Positions 35,000-44,536 of a DNA stretch of 64,000 bases are shown here, in pieces (the first letter of the stretch is position 1; each line of letters starts with the position of its first letter). The stretch spans positions 124,001 through 188,000 of the forward strand of contig NZ_BMRK01000008.1 of NCBI RefSeq assembly GCF_014648595.1, read 5' to 3'. This DNA is from Nocardioides luteus (GTDB lineage: Bacteria; Actinomycetota; Actinomycetes; Propionibacteriales; Nocardioidaceae). The translations under genes and the position numbers were made by a program. Under the pieces are notes generated by a model. The model was not told the DNA's origin. It saw only the letters and a list, made by a program, of their open reading frames with translations, and ran no database searches.

Positions 35000-35650
35000 T
35001 CACGATCCCGAAGGCGTCTCCCCCGTGACCACGAAGACGACCCGGTTGGCGACCGTGACGGCGTGGTCGGCGATGCGCTCGTAGTAGCGCCCGAGCAGGG
35101 CCACGTCGACGGCGGGCTCGACGCCGGCGGTCCACTCCTGGCCGAGCAGCTCGGCGAACGACTTGCGGCGCAGCCGGTCCATCTCGTCGTCGTCGGCGAC
35201 CAGGTCCTGGGCGGCGGAGACGTCGCGGTCGCGCAGGATCTGGCAGGTGCGCTCGACCATCTGCTCGGCCACCTCGGCCATCCGCTCGATGGTCGGCCGA
35301 GCGATGTCGGGGACGGCCGGGTGTGGCGTACGCAGCCTGGCGATCTTGGCGACATGGACCGACAGGTCGCCCATCCGCTCGAGGTCGGAGATCATCCGCA
35401 GCGCGGCGACGACGATCCGGAGGTCACCGGCGACCGGCGACTGGAGGCTGAGCAGCTCGAGGGCGTTCTCCTCGATCCGCTCGCGGGCGTCGTCGATCTC
35501 GACGTCCTTGTCGATGACCTGCTCGGCGAGGTCGTTGCGGGCCTCGAGGAGGGCGAGGGTGGCGTCACGTACGGCCACGGAGACCAGCTCGCAGACGCTG
35601 GTGAGGTCGGTGAAGATGGCATCGAGGTCGTCATGGAAAGCAGCACGCAT
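35000..35650 (-). CDS. phoU: Phosphate transport regulator PhoU
   Basis: A 216-residue all-helical protein with two PhoU repeats (MRAAFHDDLDAI ... and LVADDDEMDRL...YYERIADHAVTVANRV). PhoU damps phosphate signalling by linking the Pst transporter to the sensor kinase. ATG at 35650 begins at MRAAF and has TACGAT 7 bases upstream; ATG at 35659 is an alternative. It is divergent from senX3 across a PHO box. Confidence 0.93.
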   Translation of the reverse strand: MRAAFHDDLDAIFTDLTSVCELVSVAVRDATLALLEARNDLAEQVIDKDVEIDDARERIEENALELLSLQSPVAGDLRIVVAALRMISDLERMGDLSVHVAKIARLRTPHPAVPDIARPTIERMAEVAEQMVERTCQILRDRDVSAAQDLVADDDEMDRLRRKSFAELLGQEWTAGVEPAVDVALLGRYYERIADHAVTVANRVVFVVTGETPSGS

Positions 35651-35693
35651 GCGCCGCATCGTAGGTAGCCGACATGTACGGATATCGGTCCTG

Positions 35694-35711
35694 AGTGAAC
35701 CCCGGGTGAAC
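35694..35711. promoter_or_regulatory. PHO box between phoU and senX3
   Basis: On the minus strand GTTCACC-cggg-GTTCACT are two direct units 11 bases apart, matching the Streptomyces PhoP box (GTTCACC) spacing. RegX3, encoded just downstream, is the likely ligand. It could control both divergent genes. Confidence 0.75.
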
Positions 35712-35759
35712 GTTCGGTGCGCCGGCGTCCGATGGTGAAGAACGGGTGTTTGATGGGCT

Positions 35760-35765
35760 TACCCT
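35760..35765 (+). promoter_or_regulatory. -10 element of senX3 (leaderless)
   Basis: TACCCT lies 6 bases before GTG at 35772. Confidence 0.5.
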
Positions 35766-35771
35766 GATCGT

Positions 35772-36929
35772 GTGGATTCGACGACGCAGGCTTTCCTCGC
35801 CGCGCTCCTCGGCGCCGTCGTCGCCGGCGCAGCGGTCTTCGCCTGGGCGATGAGCGAGCGTTCGCGCAGCCGGGTCCCCGAGGTCGAGGCCCCGAAGGTC
35901 CCGCCCGAGGTGGCCGCCGTGCTCTCGGTCCTGCGCAGCAGCGCGGTCGTCGTCGACGAGGACGACACGGTGCTGAAGGCCAGCGCCCCGGCGTACGCAC
36001 TCGGGCTGGTGCGCGGCACCTCGCTGGTCTCGCCCGACCTGTCCGAGCTCGTCCACAACGTGCGCCGCGACGGGCAGATCCGAGAGACCGAGCTGGTGAT
36101 CTCGCGAGCCAACGGCGCCTCCCGCCACGTCTCCGCCCGCGTCGCCCCGCTCGGCACTCGTCTCGCCCTGGTCCTGGTCGAGGACCGCACCCGCGAGCGC
36201 CGGGTCGAGGCCGTACGCCGCGACTTCGTCGCCAACGTCAGCCATGAGCTCAAGACGCCGGTCGGCGCCATCCGGGTGCTCGCCGACGCGGTCACCGAGG
36301 CGTCCGACGACCCCGAGGCCGTACGTCGCTTCTCCACCCGGATGATCACCGAGTCCGAGCGGCTGACCGAGCTCGTCCAGCAGATCATCGAGCTCTCGAG
36401 GCTCCAGGGCGACGAGCCGCTGGAGGCCCCGGTCGCGGTCGATGTCGACAAGGTCATCGTGGCCGCGGTCGACAGCTCGACCGTCGACGCCGATGCCAAG
36501 TCGATCAACGTGGTCAGCTCCGGCACCGCCGGCCTGCACGTCTTCGGCAACGAGGAGCAGGTCTCCACTGCCGTCGCCAACCTGGTCTCCAACGCCGTCG
36601 CCTACTCCGAGCCCGGCTCGACGGTCACCGTCTCGACCCGCGCCACCGACGGCTCGGTCGAGATCTCCGTGGTCGACCAGGGCATCGGCATCCCGTCCAC
36701 CGACATCGACCGGATCTTCGAACGCTTCTACCGGGTCGACCCGGCCCGCCACCGCTCCACGGGTGGCACCGGGCTCGGCCTCTCGATCGTGAAGCACGTC
36801 GCCGCCACCCACGGCGGCGAGGTCAAGGTCTGGTCGCAGGAGGGTCAGGGCTCGACGTTCACCCTCACCCTCCCCCAGCACCTACCCACTGCCGGACAGC
36901 CCGGCACCAGCAAGGAGGAACGCCCTTGA
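35772..36929 (+). CDS. senX3: Phosphate-responsive sensor histidine kinase SenX3
   Basis: A 385-residue kinase with an N-terminal membrane segment (about 7-28), a short PAS-like domain, and an HK core. The phosphoacceptor is in NVSHELKTPVGAI (His158). ATP-site motifs are NLVSNAVAYSEPG, VDQGIGIP, ERFYRVD, and GGTGLGLSIVKHV. It pairs with regX3, 67 bases downstream. Homologous to SenX3 of mycobacteria and PhoR of Streptomyces. Confidence 0.93.
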   Translation: MDSTTQAFLAALLGAVVAGAAVFAWAMSERSRSRVPEVEAPKVPPEVAAVLSVLRSSAVVVDEDDTVLKASAPAYALGLVRGTSLVSPDLSELVHNVRRDGQIRETELVISRANGASRHVSARVAPLGTRLALVLVEDRTRERRVEAVRRDFVANVSHELKTPVGAIRVLADAVTEASDDPEAVRRFSTRMITESERLTELVQQIIELSRLQGDEPLEAPVAVDVDKVIVAAVDSSTVDADAKSINVVSSGTAGLHVFGNEEQVSTAVANLVSNAVAYSEPGSTVTVSTRATDGSVEISVVDQGIGIPSTDIDRIFERFYRVDPARHRSTGGTGLGLSIVKHVAATHGGEVKVWSQEGQGSTFTLTLPQHLPTAGQPGTSKEERP

Positions 36930-36996
36930 GCACCCCAGCAAGTTCTTCGTCTTCCCCGCTTCGCTCCTCCGGCGAACAACTGCTCGGGGACCCCGC

Positions 36997-37674
36997 ATGA
37001 CCCGGGTACTCGTCGTCGAAGACGAAGCCAGCTACAGCGAGGCGCTGTCCTACATGCTCCGCAAGGAAGGCTTCGAGGTCGCCGTCGCCGAAGACGGTCC
37101 CGACGCGCTCAAGGAGTTCGACCGCAACGGCGCCGACATCGTGCTGCTCGACCTGATGCTCCCCGGCATCCCCGGCACCGAGGTGTGCCGTCAGATCCGA
37201 GCCACCTCGTCGGTGCCGGTGATCATGGTGACCGCGAAGGACGACGAGGTCGACAAGGTCGTCGGGCTCGAGCTCGGCGCCGACGACTACGTCACCAAGC
37301 CCTACTCCCCGCGTGAGCTGGTCGCCCGGATCCGCGCCGTCCTGCGGCGAGGCGCTGAGCCCGAGACCGCTCCTGCCACCCTCGAGGCCGGCCCGGTCCG
37401 GATGGACGTCGAGCGCCACGTGGTGACCGTGGACGGCACCGAGCAGAAGCTCCCGCTCAAGGAGTTCGAGCTCCTCGAGATGTTCCTGCGCAACCCCGGC
37501 CGCGTGCTCACCCGCGGTCAGCTCATCGATCGCGTCTGGGGATCTGATTACGTCGGCGACACCAAGACCCTCGACGTACACGTCAAGCGCCTGCGCGCCA
37601 AGCTCGAGCCGGACCCGTCGGAGCCGAAGTTCCTGGTGACGGTCCGAGGGTTGGGTTACAAGCTGGACATGTGA
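36997..37674 (+). CDS. regX3: OmpR/PhoB-family response regulator RegX3
   Basis: A 225-residue regulator. Receiver domain with phosphoacceptor Asp52 (LLDLMLPG) and Lys in TKPYSPREL; C-terminal winged helix (LPLKEFELLEMFLRNPGRVLTR ... TLDVHVKRLRAKLE). It should bind PHO boxes such as that at 35694. The 67-base gap after senX3 has no clear Shine-Dalgarno, so initiation may depend on its own promoter. Confidence 0.94.
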   Translation: MTRVLVVEDEASYSEALSYMLRKEGFEVAVAEDGPDALKEFDRNGADIVLLDLMLPGIPGTEVCRQIRATSSVPVIMVTAKDDEVDKVVGLELGADDYVTKPYSPRELVARIRAVLRRGAEPETAPATLEAGPVRMDVERHVVTVDGTEQKLPLKEFELLEMFLRNPGRVLTRGQLIDRVWGSDYVGDTKTLDVHVKRLRAKLEPDPSEPKFLVTVRGLGYKLDM

Positions 37675-37714
37675 GTCCCCGAACTCATGCGCCGCACCCT
37701 GCTGACCCTGCAGG

Positions 37715-39061
37715 ATGCGCGATGTGACTCTCCCTGAACGCCACCGGCCCACGGTTCCGGTGATCTCGATCGTCCTGCTGGCCGCGCTCGGCTGGATCAT
37801 CGGACTGCTGCCCGGGCTCCCCGGCCCATCGCCGCTGAACCCTGCGGCGATGGGCGAGCTGGTCGCTCTCACCATCGTCGCCGGCACCCTCGGCGGCACG
37901 GCGGCCGCGGTCCGGCGCGACCGACCGGCGGCGGCCATCGCTGCTGCGAGCGGCGGTGTCACGCTGATCGCACTCGCGTCGATCCATGTGCTGGGCGAAC
38001 GCGCGGTCCATCCCGAGCTCGTCCTCCGGGGGCTGCAGCTGCTCATGGTGATCGGCGGGGTCGTCTCGGTGGCGCTCGGGCTGGTGGCCGCGCTCGGGCC
38101 GGCCTGGCTGCGGGCCGTTGCGCTCGCACCGCTGGTCGGCGCCGCGTACAGCTGGCTCGGCCAAGCCCTGCCGCCGACGATGTCGCCATGGTGGCCGTGG
38201 CTGATCGTCGTGGTGACGACCGGCGTGCTCGTGCTGAGCCTGAGCCGTGGCCGACGTGGGCTGGTCGCGCTCCTGACCTGGCCGGTCGCGCTGGCGGGAG
38301 TGTGGCTGGTCCAGACGATCGTCATCGCGCTCACCGCGATCGGACCGAGCCTTCGACCCGGATACGGGATCGAAGAGCATCCCGATGTGCTCTTCGGGGA
38401 GTTCCTCGCGTACGCGTCCGAGATCTTCACGACCCCCGGTGTCCATCGGCCGTCTCTAATCGGCTGGTCGGTGGGGATCGCGCTGATGATCGTCGCCGCA
38501 CGACTCGGCTTCGACCGCTGGGCCGCCTCGCGGCCGCCCGCGGCAGAGACCGCTGAGGAGCCGAAGGAACACCCGGGACGCAGGCCGGTACGCCATGCCG
38601 TCCTGCTCCGCCGGATCGAGATCGTCCTCATCGGGCTCTCGCTGCTCTTCGTCGCCGTCGCCCTGGGGAATGTCTTCGCGTCCTACTTCTGCTTCGCCGG
38701 GGCGGGGTACTGCGGACCACCTGGAGAGGAGCACGAGCTCGCCTACCGAGTGCTCCTCGTCCTGATGGTGCTGGCGTCAGCCGCTGCCCTTGGGCTGGCT
38801 GTCCTCCGGCGTTCGATGAGCGGGGTGATGTCGCACCTGGTCGTCGCCTTCGTCGTCGCCCTGAGCGCGGTGCTCTTCGCCGTGCCGGCGATCGACTGGC
38901 AGGAACGGCCTGCACTCGAACCGTCCGCTCCGGAACCGTCCGCTCCAGAACCATCCGCTCCCGAACCATCCACTTCCGAACCATCTGCTCCCGGATCGGA
39001 CCGTCCTGGATCGATCGCCTGCTACTCCGGTGGCGACAGCGACGAGTGCCCCGGCGGGTGA
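37715..39061 (+). CDS. Multi-pass membrane protein with EPSAP repeat tail
   Basis: A 448-residue hydrophobic protein with about ten membrane segments, then a Pro/Ser/Glu tail made from five 15-base repeats (GAACC...; 38918-38992) encoding EPSAP-type units, and a cysteine-containing end (ACYSGGDSDECPGG). No family was recognised. Copy number of the tail repeat could vary by slippage. Confidence 0.6.
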   Translation: MRDVTLPERHRPTVPVISIVLLAALGWIIGLLPGLPGPSPLNPAAMGELVALTIVAGTLGGTAAAVRRDRPAAAIAAASGGVTLIALASIHVLGERAVHPELVLRGLQLLMVIGGVVSVALGLVAALGPAWLRAVALAPLVGAAYSWLGQALPPTMSPWWPWLIVVVTTGVLVLSLSRGRRGLVALLTWPVALAGVWLVQTIVIALTAIGPSLRPGYGIEEHPDVLFGEFLAYASEIFTTPGVHRPSLIGWSVGIALMIVAARLGFDRWAASRPPAAETAEEPKEHPGRRPVRHAVLLRRIEIVLIGLSLLFVAVALGNVFASYFCFAGAGYCGPPGEEHELAYRVLLVLMVLASAAALGLAVLRRSMSGVMSHLVVAFVVALSAVLFAVPAIDWQERPALEPSAPEPSAPEPSAPEPSTSEPSAPGSDRPGSIACYSGGDSDECPGG

Positions 39062-39065
39062 GCCG

Positions 39066-40379
39066 CTACGACTCCGTCACCGGCGCCCTCGGCACGACGA
39101 GCGACATCAGCGCGGCGGCGGCGCACAGTGCACCGGCTGCGTACCAGACCAGGTCGTAGGTGCCGGTGACGTCGCGGACGACGCCGCCGGCCCAGGCGAC
39201 CAGGCCGGCGCCGACCTGATGGGAGGCGAGGACCCAGCCGAAGACGATCGGGGCGTCCTCGGGCCAGACCTCTCGGCAGAGTGCGAGCGTGGGTGGCACG
39301 GTGGCGACCCAGTCGAGGCCGTAGAAGACGATGAAGAAGACCATCGGGAGGTGGATCTCGGGAGCCAGCAGCATCGGCAGGAAGATCAGCGAGATCCCGC
39401 GCAGCGAGTAGTAGACGCCGAGCAGCACCACCGGGTTGAACCGGTCGGTCAGCCACCCGGAGAAGATCGTCCCCGCGACGTCGAAAAGACCGATCACCGC
39501 GAGCAGCGACGCGGCCGCGACGGTCTCCATGCCGTGATCGTGCGCTGCGGGTACGAAGTGGGTCCGGATCAGGCCGTTCGTGGTGATCCCGCAGATGGCG
39601 AAAGCGCCGGCAAGGAGCCAGAAGGCCTTGGTACGCAGCGCCGTCCCGAGCACACGCACCGTCCGTAGCGCGGCGCCGGCGGCTGGCGCGGGTCGCGGCA
39701 CGATCTCCGTGGCCCCATATGGGGCCAGGCCGATGTCGGCCGGGTAGCCGCGGAGCAGGAGCATCACGAACGGGATCACTGCGGCGGCGACGAGCGCGAT
39801 GGTGATCGAGGCGGCCCGCCAGCCGAACTCACCGATCAGCACCGCCAGGATCGGCAGGAAGATCAGCTGACCGGAGGCGCCGCCGGCGGTCAGCAGGCCG
39901 CTGACCAGGCCCTGGCGCTTGGCGAACCAGCGGGTGGTGATCGTGGCGCCGAAGGCGAGCGCCATGCAGCCGCTGCCACCGCCGACCAGAACACCCCAGC
40001 CGAGCACGAACTGCCACGACTCGCTCATCCAGACGGTCCCGAGCGAGCCGAGCGTGATCATGGTGAGCGCGAAGGCGACCACCGGCCGGATCCCGAAGCG
40101 GTCCATCAGCGCCGCCGCGAACGGCGCGGTCAGACCGTAGAGGGCGAGCTGCAGCGTGATCCCCACGCCGATCGTGCCGCGGGACCAGCCGAACTCGCCG
40201 TGCAGCGGGTCGACCAGGAGGCCGGGTGCAGCGGTGAACGCGGCGGCTCCGACGATCGTCACGAACGCGATGGCGGCCACCCACCAGGCGGGGTGGATCA
40301 GCGGGCCACGTCCCGAGGCACGGCGGGCAGGCGGCGGGGTCGTCGTCTGGGCGGTGTCCTGAGCCTGTCGAAGGGTCAT
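39066..40379 (-). CDS. MFS transporter
   Basis: A 437-residue major facilitator protein with 12 predicted helices; DRFGIRP and GWLTDRFNP are MFS-type loops. ATG at 40379 opens with TLRQAQDTAQ, which is encoded by a GACAGGCTCAGGACA-type dispersed repeat, so the N-terminus may be repeat-derived. It resembles oxalate/formate-type monocarboxylate carriers. Divergent from a GlxA-type regulator, a probable target relationship. Confidence 0.85.
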   Translation of the reverse strand: MTLRQAQDTAQTTTPPPARRASGRGPLIHPAWWVAAIAFVTIVGAAAFTAAPGLLVDPLHGEFGWSRGTIGVGITLQLALYGLTAPFAAALMDRFGIRPVVAFALTMITLGSLGTVWMSESWQFVLGWGVLVGGGSGCMALAFGATITTRWFAKRQGLVSGLLTAGGASGQLIFLPILAVLIGEFGWRAASITIALVAAAVIPFVMLLLRGYPADIGLAPYGATEIVPRPAPAAGAALRTVRVLGTALRTKAFWLLAGAFAICGITTNGLIRTHFVPAAHDHGMETVAAASLLAVIGLFDVAGTIFSGWLTDRFNPVVLLGVYYSLRGISLIFLPMLLAPEIHLPMVFFIVFYGLDWVATVPPTLALCREVWPEDAPIVFGWVLASHQVGAGLVAWAGGVVRDVTGTYDLVWYAAGALCAAAALMSLVVPRAPVTES

Positions 40380-40395
40380 GGAGGTGATCCTTTCG

Positions 40396-40414
40396 GTCGC
40401 GCGACTTGCGCGAC
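40396..40414. promoter_or_regulatory. Inverted repeat in MFS/regulator gap
   Basis: GTCGCGC-gactt-GCGCGAC is a perfect 7-base inverted repeat with a 5-base centre, in the 71-base divergent gap. It may be the operator of the adjacent regulator. Confidence 0.5.
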
Positions 40415-40450
40415 AGTGGCCTGATTGACATCTATCGATAAGATCCAGCC

Positions 40451-41434
40451 ATGGGTGACGTACGAGCTCCACAGCCGCACCGCGTCGCGGTGCTGATCCA
40501 GGACGGGTTCATCCCGTTCGAGATCGGCATCCCGCACCGGATCTTCGGCAAGGCCCGCGACAGCGAGGACCGACTCCTCTACGAGGTCGTCACCTGCACG
40601 CCCGGCGGCCCGGGCCCGGTGCAGTCCGACTCCGACCTCGTCGTGCTCGCCCCGCACGGGCCCGAGGCCCTGGCCGAGGCCGACACCGTGGTGGTCCCGA
40701 AGTTCGGCTCCGACTATGCGGAGGCGACCGACGGAGTGCTCTCGGCGCCGTTGAAGGAGGCGCTCGACCAGATCCGGCCCGGCACCCGGATCATGTCGAT
40801 CTGCACGGGCGCCTTCGCCCTCGCCGCCGCAGGGCTTCTCGACGGCCGTCCCGCGACCACCCACTGGGCCCACACCGACCATTTCCGCACACTGTTTCCG
40901 CAGGTCAGGCTGAATCCCGACGTACTCTTCGTCGACGACGGCGACATCCTCACCTCCGCCGGCGTGGCCTCCGGCATCGACCTCTGCCTGCATGTCGTAC
41001 GCAGCGACCACGGTGCCGCGGTCGCCAACCGCGTCGCCCGCGCGACGGTCGTACCTCCCCACCGAGACGGCGGCCAGGCGCAGTTCATCAGGCACCACGC
41101 ACCCGCTCCGGGCGACAGCGGGATCCCCGCGGCCACCGCCTGGGCGCGCGCCCACCTCGACCAGCCGATCACGCTGGAGGCGATGGCCGCCCAGGTCTCG
41201 ATGTCGGTGCGCACCTTCACCCGCCGGTTCCGCGACGAGACCGGTGACTCCCCCGGCCGCTGGCTCCAGCGCCAACGCATCGAGCTCGCCCGCAACCTTC
41301 TCGAGACGACCGACCTCACCATGGAGCAGGTCGCCGCCCGCTGCGGCTTCAACACCGCCCAGTCGCTCCGCCTCCACTTCCACGCCGCCCTCGGCATCAC
41401 TCCCACCGCGTACCGCCGCACCTTCCGTGGCTGA
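40451..41434 (+). CDS. GlxA/DJ-1-type AraC family regulator
   Basis: A 327-residue regulator with an N-terminal DJ-1/PfpI domain (HRVAVLIQDGFIPFEIGIPHRIFG ... ICTGAFALAAAGLLDGRPATTHW) and a complete C-terminal AraC double HTH ending LHFHAALGITPTAYRRTFRG. Divergent from the MFS gene, which it probably controls. Ligand unknown. Confidence 0.88.
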   Translation: MGDVRAPQPHRVAVLIQDGFIPFEIGIPHRIFGKARDSEDRLLYEVVTCTPGGPGPVQSDSDLVVLAPHGPEALAEADTVVVPKFGSDYAEATDGVLSAPLKEALDQIRPGTRIMSICTGAFALAAAGLLDGRPATTHWAHTDHFRTLFPQVRLNPDVLFVDDGDILTSAGVASGIDLCLHVVRSDHGAAVANRVARATVVPPHRDGGQAQFIRHHAPAPGDSGIPAATAWARAHLDQPITLEAMAAQVSMSVRTFTRRFRDETGDSPGRWLQRQRIELARNLLETTDLTMEQVAARCGFNTAQSLRLHFHAALGITPTAYRRTFRG

Positions 41435-41442
41435 CCACCCAG

Positions 41443-41601
41443 CCGAGGCGTCACGCCCGTCACCCCAGGCGTCACGCCCGTCGGCCGAAGCGTCAGCCTG
41501 GTCGCCCGAGGCGTCGGTTAGGCAGGCCGAAACGTCGCCTCCGCCGGTCGAATAGGCACGGTGACGTCTCGACCGACCGGGGTGACGTCTCGGCTGAATC
41601 G
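41443..41601. repeat. Degenerate 21-base tandem repeats
   Basis: Five head-to-tail units of 21 bases start at 41443, 41464, 41485, 41506 and 41527 (type CCGAGGCGTCACGCCCGTCAC). After 12 bases, two units of a related 21-mer (GGTGACGTCTCG...) follow at 41560 and 41581. No gene was found in 41435-41674, which this repeat fills. Confidence 0.8.
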
Positions 41602-41662
41602 AGATGGCGGGATGTCGCACAACGATGACGTTTATCCGCTCGCCGGATGGCGTGTGGGTGCC

Positions 41663-41668
41663 TAGCCT
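41663..41668 (+). promoter_or_regulatory. -10 element of the EamA transporter gene (leaderless)
   Basis: TAGCCT lies 6 bases before GTG at 41675. Confidence 0.55.
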
Positions 41669-41674
41669 CTTACC

Positions 41675-42577
41675 GTGACGACGACGATCGAGCCGACCCC
41701 CTCCACGACCACACCGCTCTGGAAGCCACTGTTGGCGTGCGGCGTGACGCTGGTGCTGTGGGCGTCGGCGTTCGTCGGGATCCGTCACCTGGGCGACTCG
41801 GTGCCGCCCGGCAGCCTCTCGCTGGGCCGTCTTGCGGTGATGGTGGCGGCCCTGGGCGCCTACCTCGCCCTCAAGGGCGGGTTCCGGTTGCCGACCCGGA
41901 AGGAATGGCCGCTGGTCGCGATCGGCGGGGCGTCGTGGCTGGGCATCTACAACCTCGCGCTCAACGAGTCCGAGCGCCGCATCGACGCGGCGACGGCGGC
42001 GCTGATCGTGCAGGTGGGACCGATCGTGGTCGCGCTGCTGGCCGGGTTGGTGCTCAAGGAGCAGATCCACCGATGGGTGCTGATCGGCACCGGCGTCGGG
42101 TTCGCGGGCGTCGTGATCATCGGTCGCGCCTCGGCCAACGGCGACACCGGCGACTGGATCGGCGTCGCGCTCTCGGTCGTCGCGGCGCTCACCTTCGCGA
42201 TCGGCGTGCTCACCCAGAAGAAGCTGCTGCCGACGATGAACGCGCTGTTGCTGACGTTCTGGTACGGAGCGGTCGGCCTCGTCGTCTGCCTGCCCTGGTC
42301 GGGCGAGCTGGTCTCGACCCTCCCCGACGTCAGCGTCGCCAACCTCGGCTGGGTCGTCTACCTCGGCCTCTTCACGAGCGCACTGGCCTTCGTGACCTGG
42401 GCCTACGCGCTGTCCCACTCCGACGCGGGCAAGTTCGCGCAGTCGACGTTCCTGGTGCCGTTCATCACCGCGCTGATGGCGTGGCTGCTGCTCGACGAGG
42501 TGCCTCCGGCGCTCGCCTTCGTGGGCGGAGCGATGTGCATCGCGGGCGTACTCATCACTCGACGCCGACCGCGCTGA
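41675..42577 (+). CDS. EamA/DMT family transporter
   Basis: A 300-residue protein with two EamA repeats and about ten helices (for example TLVLWASAFVGIRHLG and LFTSALAFVTWAYALS). Exports small metabolites in known members. Convergent with the ybjN-like gene. Confidence 0.88.
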   Translation: MTTTIEPTPSTTTPLWKPLLACGVTLVLWASAFVGIRHLGDSVPPGSLSLGRLAVMVAALGAYLALKGGFRLPTRKEWPLVAIGGASWLGIYNLALNESERRIDAATAALIVQVGPIVVALLAGLVLKEQIHRWVLIGTGVGFAGVVIIGRASANGDTGDWIGVALSVVAALTFAIGVLTQKKLLPTMNALLLTFWYGAVGLVVCLPWSGELVSTLPDVSVANLGWVVYLGLFTSALAFVTWAYALSHSDAGKFAQSTFLVPFITALMAWLLLDEVPPALAFVGGAMCIAGVLITRRRPR

Positions 42578-42598
42578 CCACTCGGCGTCGAAATTCGA

Positions 42599-43135
42599 CT
42601 ACTCGGCGTCGGTTTCTGACTTCTCGGCGGACTCCAGCCAGCCTCGGAAGGCTTCGAGGTTGGCGGTGGACTCGCCGCGCAGCTTGCGCCACTCCCACTC
42701 CTTGCGGATGGAGGTGGCGAAGCCGAGCTCGAGGATGGTGTTGAAGGACTCGTCGGCGTAGGTCAGGACCGAGCCGAGGAGGCGGTCGAGCTCGTCGGGG
42801 TCGACCATCGCGAGGGGCAGCCGGCCGTCGAGGTAGATGTCGCCGAGGCGGTCGATGCCGAAGGCGACGCCGTAGAGGCGCAGGTTGCGCTCGAGCAGCC
42901 AGCGGTAGACGGTCTCGTGGTTCTCGTCGGGGCGGCGGCAGACGAAGGCGTGTACGCCGAGCGCGTGCTGCCCGAGGTCGAGCCGGACCGGCGTCTGCAG
43001 CTTGCGCTCACCCGGGAGCGCGAACGAGAAGACCACCTCGCCACCGGGCTGGGACTGCTCGTCCCAGGTCAGGTCGTTAAACTTCAGCCAGCCGCGTACG
43101 ACCTCTTCGTGCTCGGTCCGAGCGTCCTCACTCAT
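42599..43135 (-). CDS. YbjN domain-containing protein
   Basis: A 178-residue acidic protein with the YbjN/type III chaperone-like fold ([22 protein letters not shown] ... [19 protein letters not shown] ... [11 protein letters not shown]). Its ATG overlaps the mshA stop by 4 bases. mshA followed by this family is also seen in M. tuberculosis (Rv0486-Rv0487). Function unknown. Confidence 0.85.
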   Translation of the reverse strand: MSEDARTEHEEVVRGWLKFNDLTWDEQSQPGGEVVFSFALPGERKLQTPVRLDLGQHALGVHAFVCRRPDENHETVYRWLLERNLRLYGVAFGIDRLGDIYLDGRLPLAMVDPDELDRLLGSVLTYADESFNTILELGFATSIRKEWEWRKLRGESTANLEAFRGWLESAEKSETDAE

Positions 43136-44388
43136 GCCGTCAGCTCCTCACGCATCAGCATCTTGGCCTCTTCGTAGACGTCGAGCGTATTGCGTGCGGT
43201 GAGATCCCAGGAGAAGTCCTGGGCGTGTCGACGAGCGCCCTCGGCGAGCGCGGCCCAGCGAGGCTCGGACGAGATCGCGTTGGTGAGCGCGTCGGCCCAC
43301 TGCGCCGGGTCGTGACCGTCGACCAGCAGGCCGCTGCGGCCGTGGTGCACGGCGGTGGTCAGCCCGCCGACGGCGGCTGCGACCACGGGGGTGCCGCAGG
43401 CCTGCGCCTCGACGGCGACCAGGCCGAAGGACTCGTTGTAGGAGGGGACGGCGACGACGGAGGCGGCGGAGTACCACCGCGCGAGCTCGTCCTGGTGGAC
43501 CGGCGGAACGAACCGGACCACGTCGGAGATGCCCAGCTCGGCGGCGAGATCGGCGAGACCGGTCGGGTGCTCGAGACCGGAGCCGGAGGGACCACCGACG
43601 ATCGGCACCACGAGGTCGCGGCGCAGCGAGGGGTCGCGGGCGAGCATGACGGCGGCCGCCCGGAGGAGTACGTCAGGGGCCTTGAGCGGCTGGATGCGGC
43701 CGGCGAAGAGGAGCACGTGCGCGCGGGCCGGGAGCCCGAGCGCGGCCCGGGCGGCGGCCCGGCCGCGCGGCCGGAAGACGCGCAGGTCGACCCCGGGATG
43801 CACGACGGCGACGCGGCCGGGGTCCGCGTCGTACATGTTGATCAGCTGCTTGGCCTCGAGGTCGGTGTTGGCGATCAGCATGTCGGACGCCTCGACGACC
43901 TGCTCCTCGCCGATCACCCGGGCGTCCGGCTCGGGGTTGTCACCCTCGGCGAGGGCCTCGTTCTTGACCTTGGCCATGGTGTGCATGGAGTGGACCAGCG
44001 GCACGCCCCACCGGTCGCGCGAGAGCGCGCCGACCTGGCCGGAGAGCCAGTAGTGGGAGTGCACGGCGTCGAAGTAGCCCGGCGGGTTGGACGCCTCGGC
44101 GCGCAGCACCTCGCGCGCGAACGTGCACAGCTGCCCGGGCAGATCACCCTTGGCCAACCCCTCGAAAGGACCCGCGTGCACGTGGTGGACCGCCACCCCG
44201 TCGTACGCCTCGACGACCTGCGGCAGGCGCGAGGAGGTCGCGCGCGTGAAGATGTCCACGGCGATGCCCTGCGCGGCCAGGCGGCGGGAGAGCTCGAGCA
44301 CGTAGACGTTCATGCCGCCGGCGTCGCCGGTGCCCGGCTGGTCGAGAGGGGAGGTGTGCAGACTGACCATCGCTACACGGTGGATCAT
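43132..44388 (-). CDS. mshA: D-inositol-3-phosphate glycosyltransferase MshA
   Basis: A 418-residue GT4 enzyme catalysing the first step of mycothiol synthesis, from UDP-GlcNAc and inositol 3-phosphate. The N-terminus has [20 protein letters not shown], the central [14 protein letters not shown], and the C-terminal E(x)7E motif region [22 protein letters not shown] at 44388 has AAAGGGG 5 bases upstream. Coupled to the ybjN-like gene. Confidence 0.92.
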   Translation of the reverse strand: MIHRVAMVSLHTSPLDQPGTGDAGGMNVYVLELSRRLAAQGIAVDIFTRATSSRLPQVVEAYDGVAVHHVHAGPFEGLAKGDLPGQLCTFAREVLRAEASNPPGYFDAVHSHYWLSGQVGALSRDRWGVPLVHSMHTMAKVKNEALAEGDNPEPDARVIGEEQVVEASDMLIANTDLEAKQLINMYDADPGRVAVVHPGVDLRVFRPRGRAAARAALGLPARAHVLLFAGRIQPLKAPDVLLRAAAVMLARDPSLRRDLVVPIVGGPSGSGLEHPTGLADLAAELGISDVVRFVPPVHQDELARWYSAASVVAVPSYNESFGLVAVEAQACGTPVVAAAVGGLTTAVHHGRSGLLVDGHDPAQWADALTNAISSEPRWAALAEGARRHAQDFSWDLTARNTLDVYEEAKMLMREELTA

Positions 44389-44536
44389 TCCTGCCCCTTT
44401 GTGTGTACGCCTGTGGTCCCGTCTCTCAACACGCGGATCCCGGCCATCATTCCCGGCCGCTCGAAACGCGTGCGACCCATCTTCGATCGTGGGACCCGGT
44501 ACCCAAAAGTCGAGCGGCCCAGGAGAGAATGGGGCC

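Noticed and set aside
40376-42418. A 680-codon minus-strand frame opposite the GlxA-type and EamA genes
   Set aside because: Antisense artefact; the 21-base repeat only makes it look periodic.
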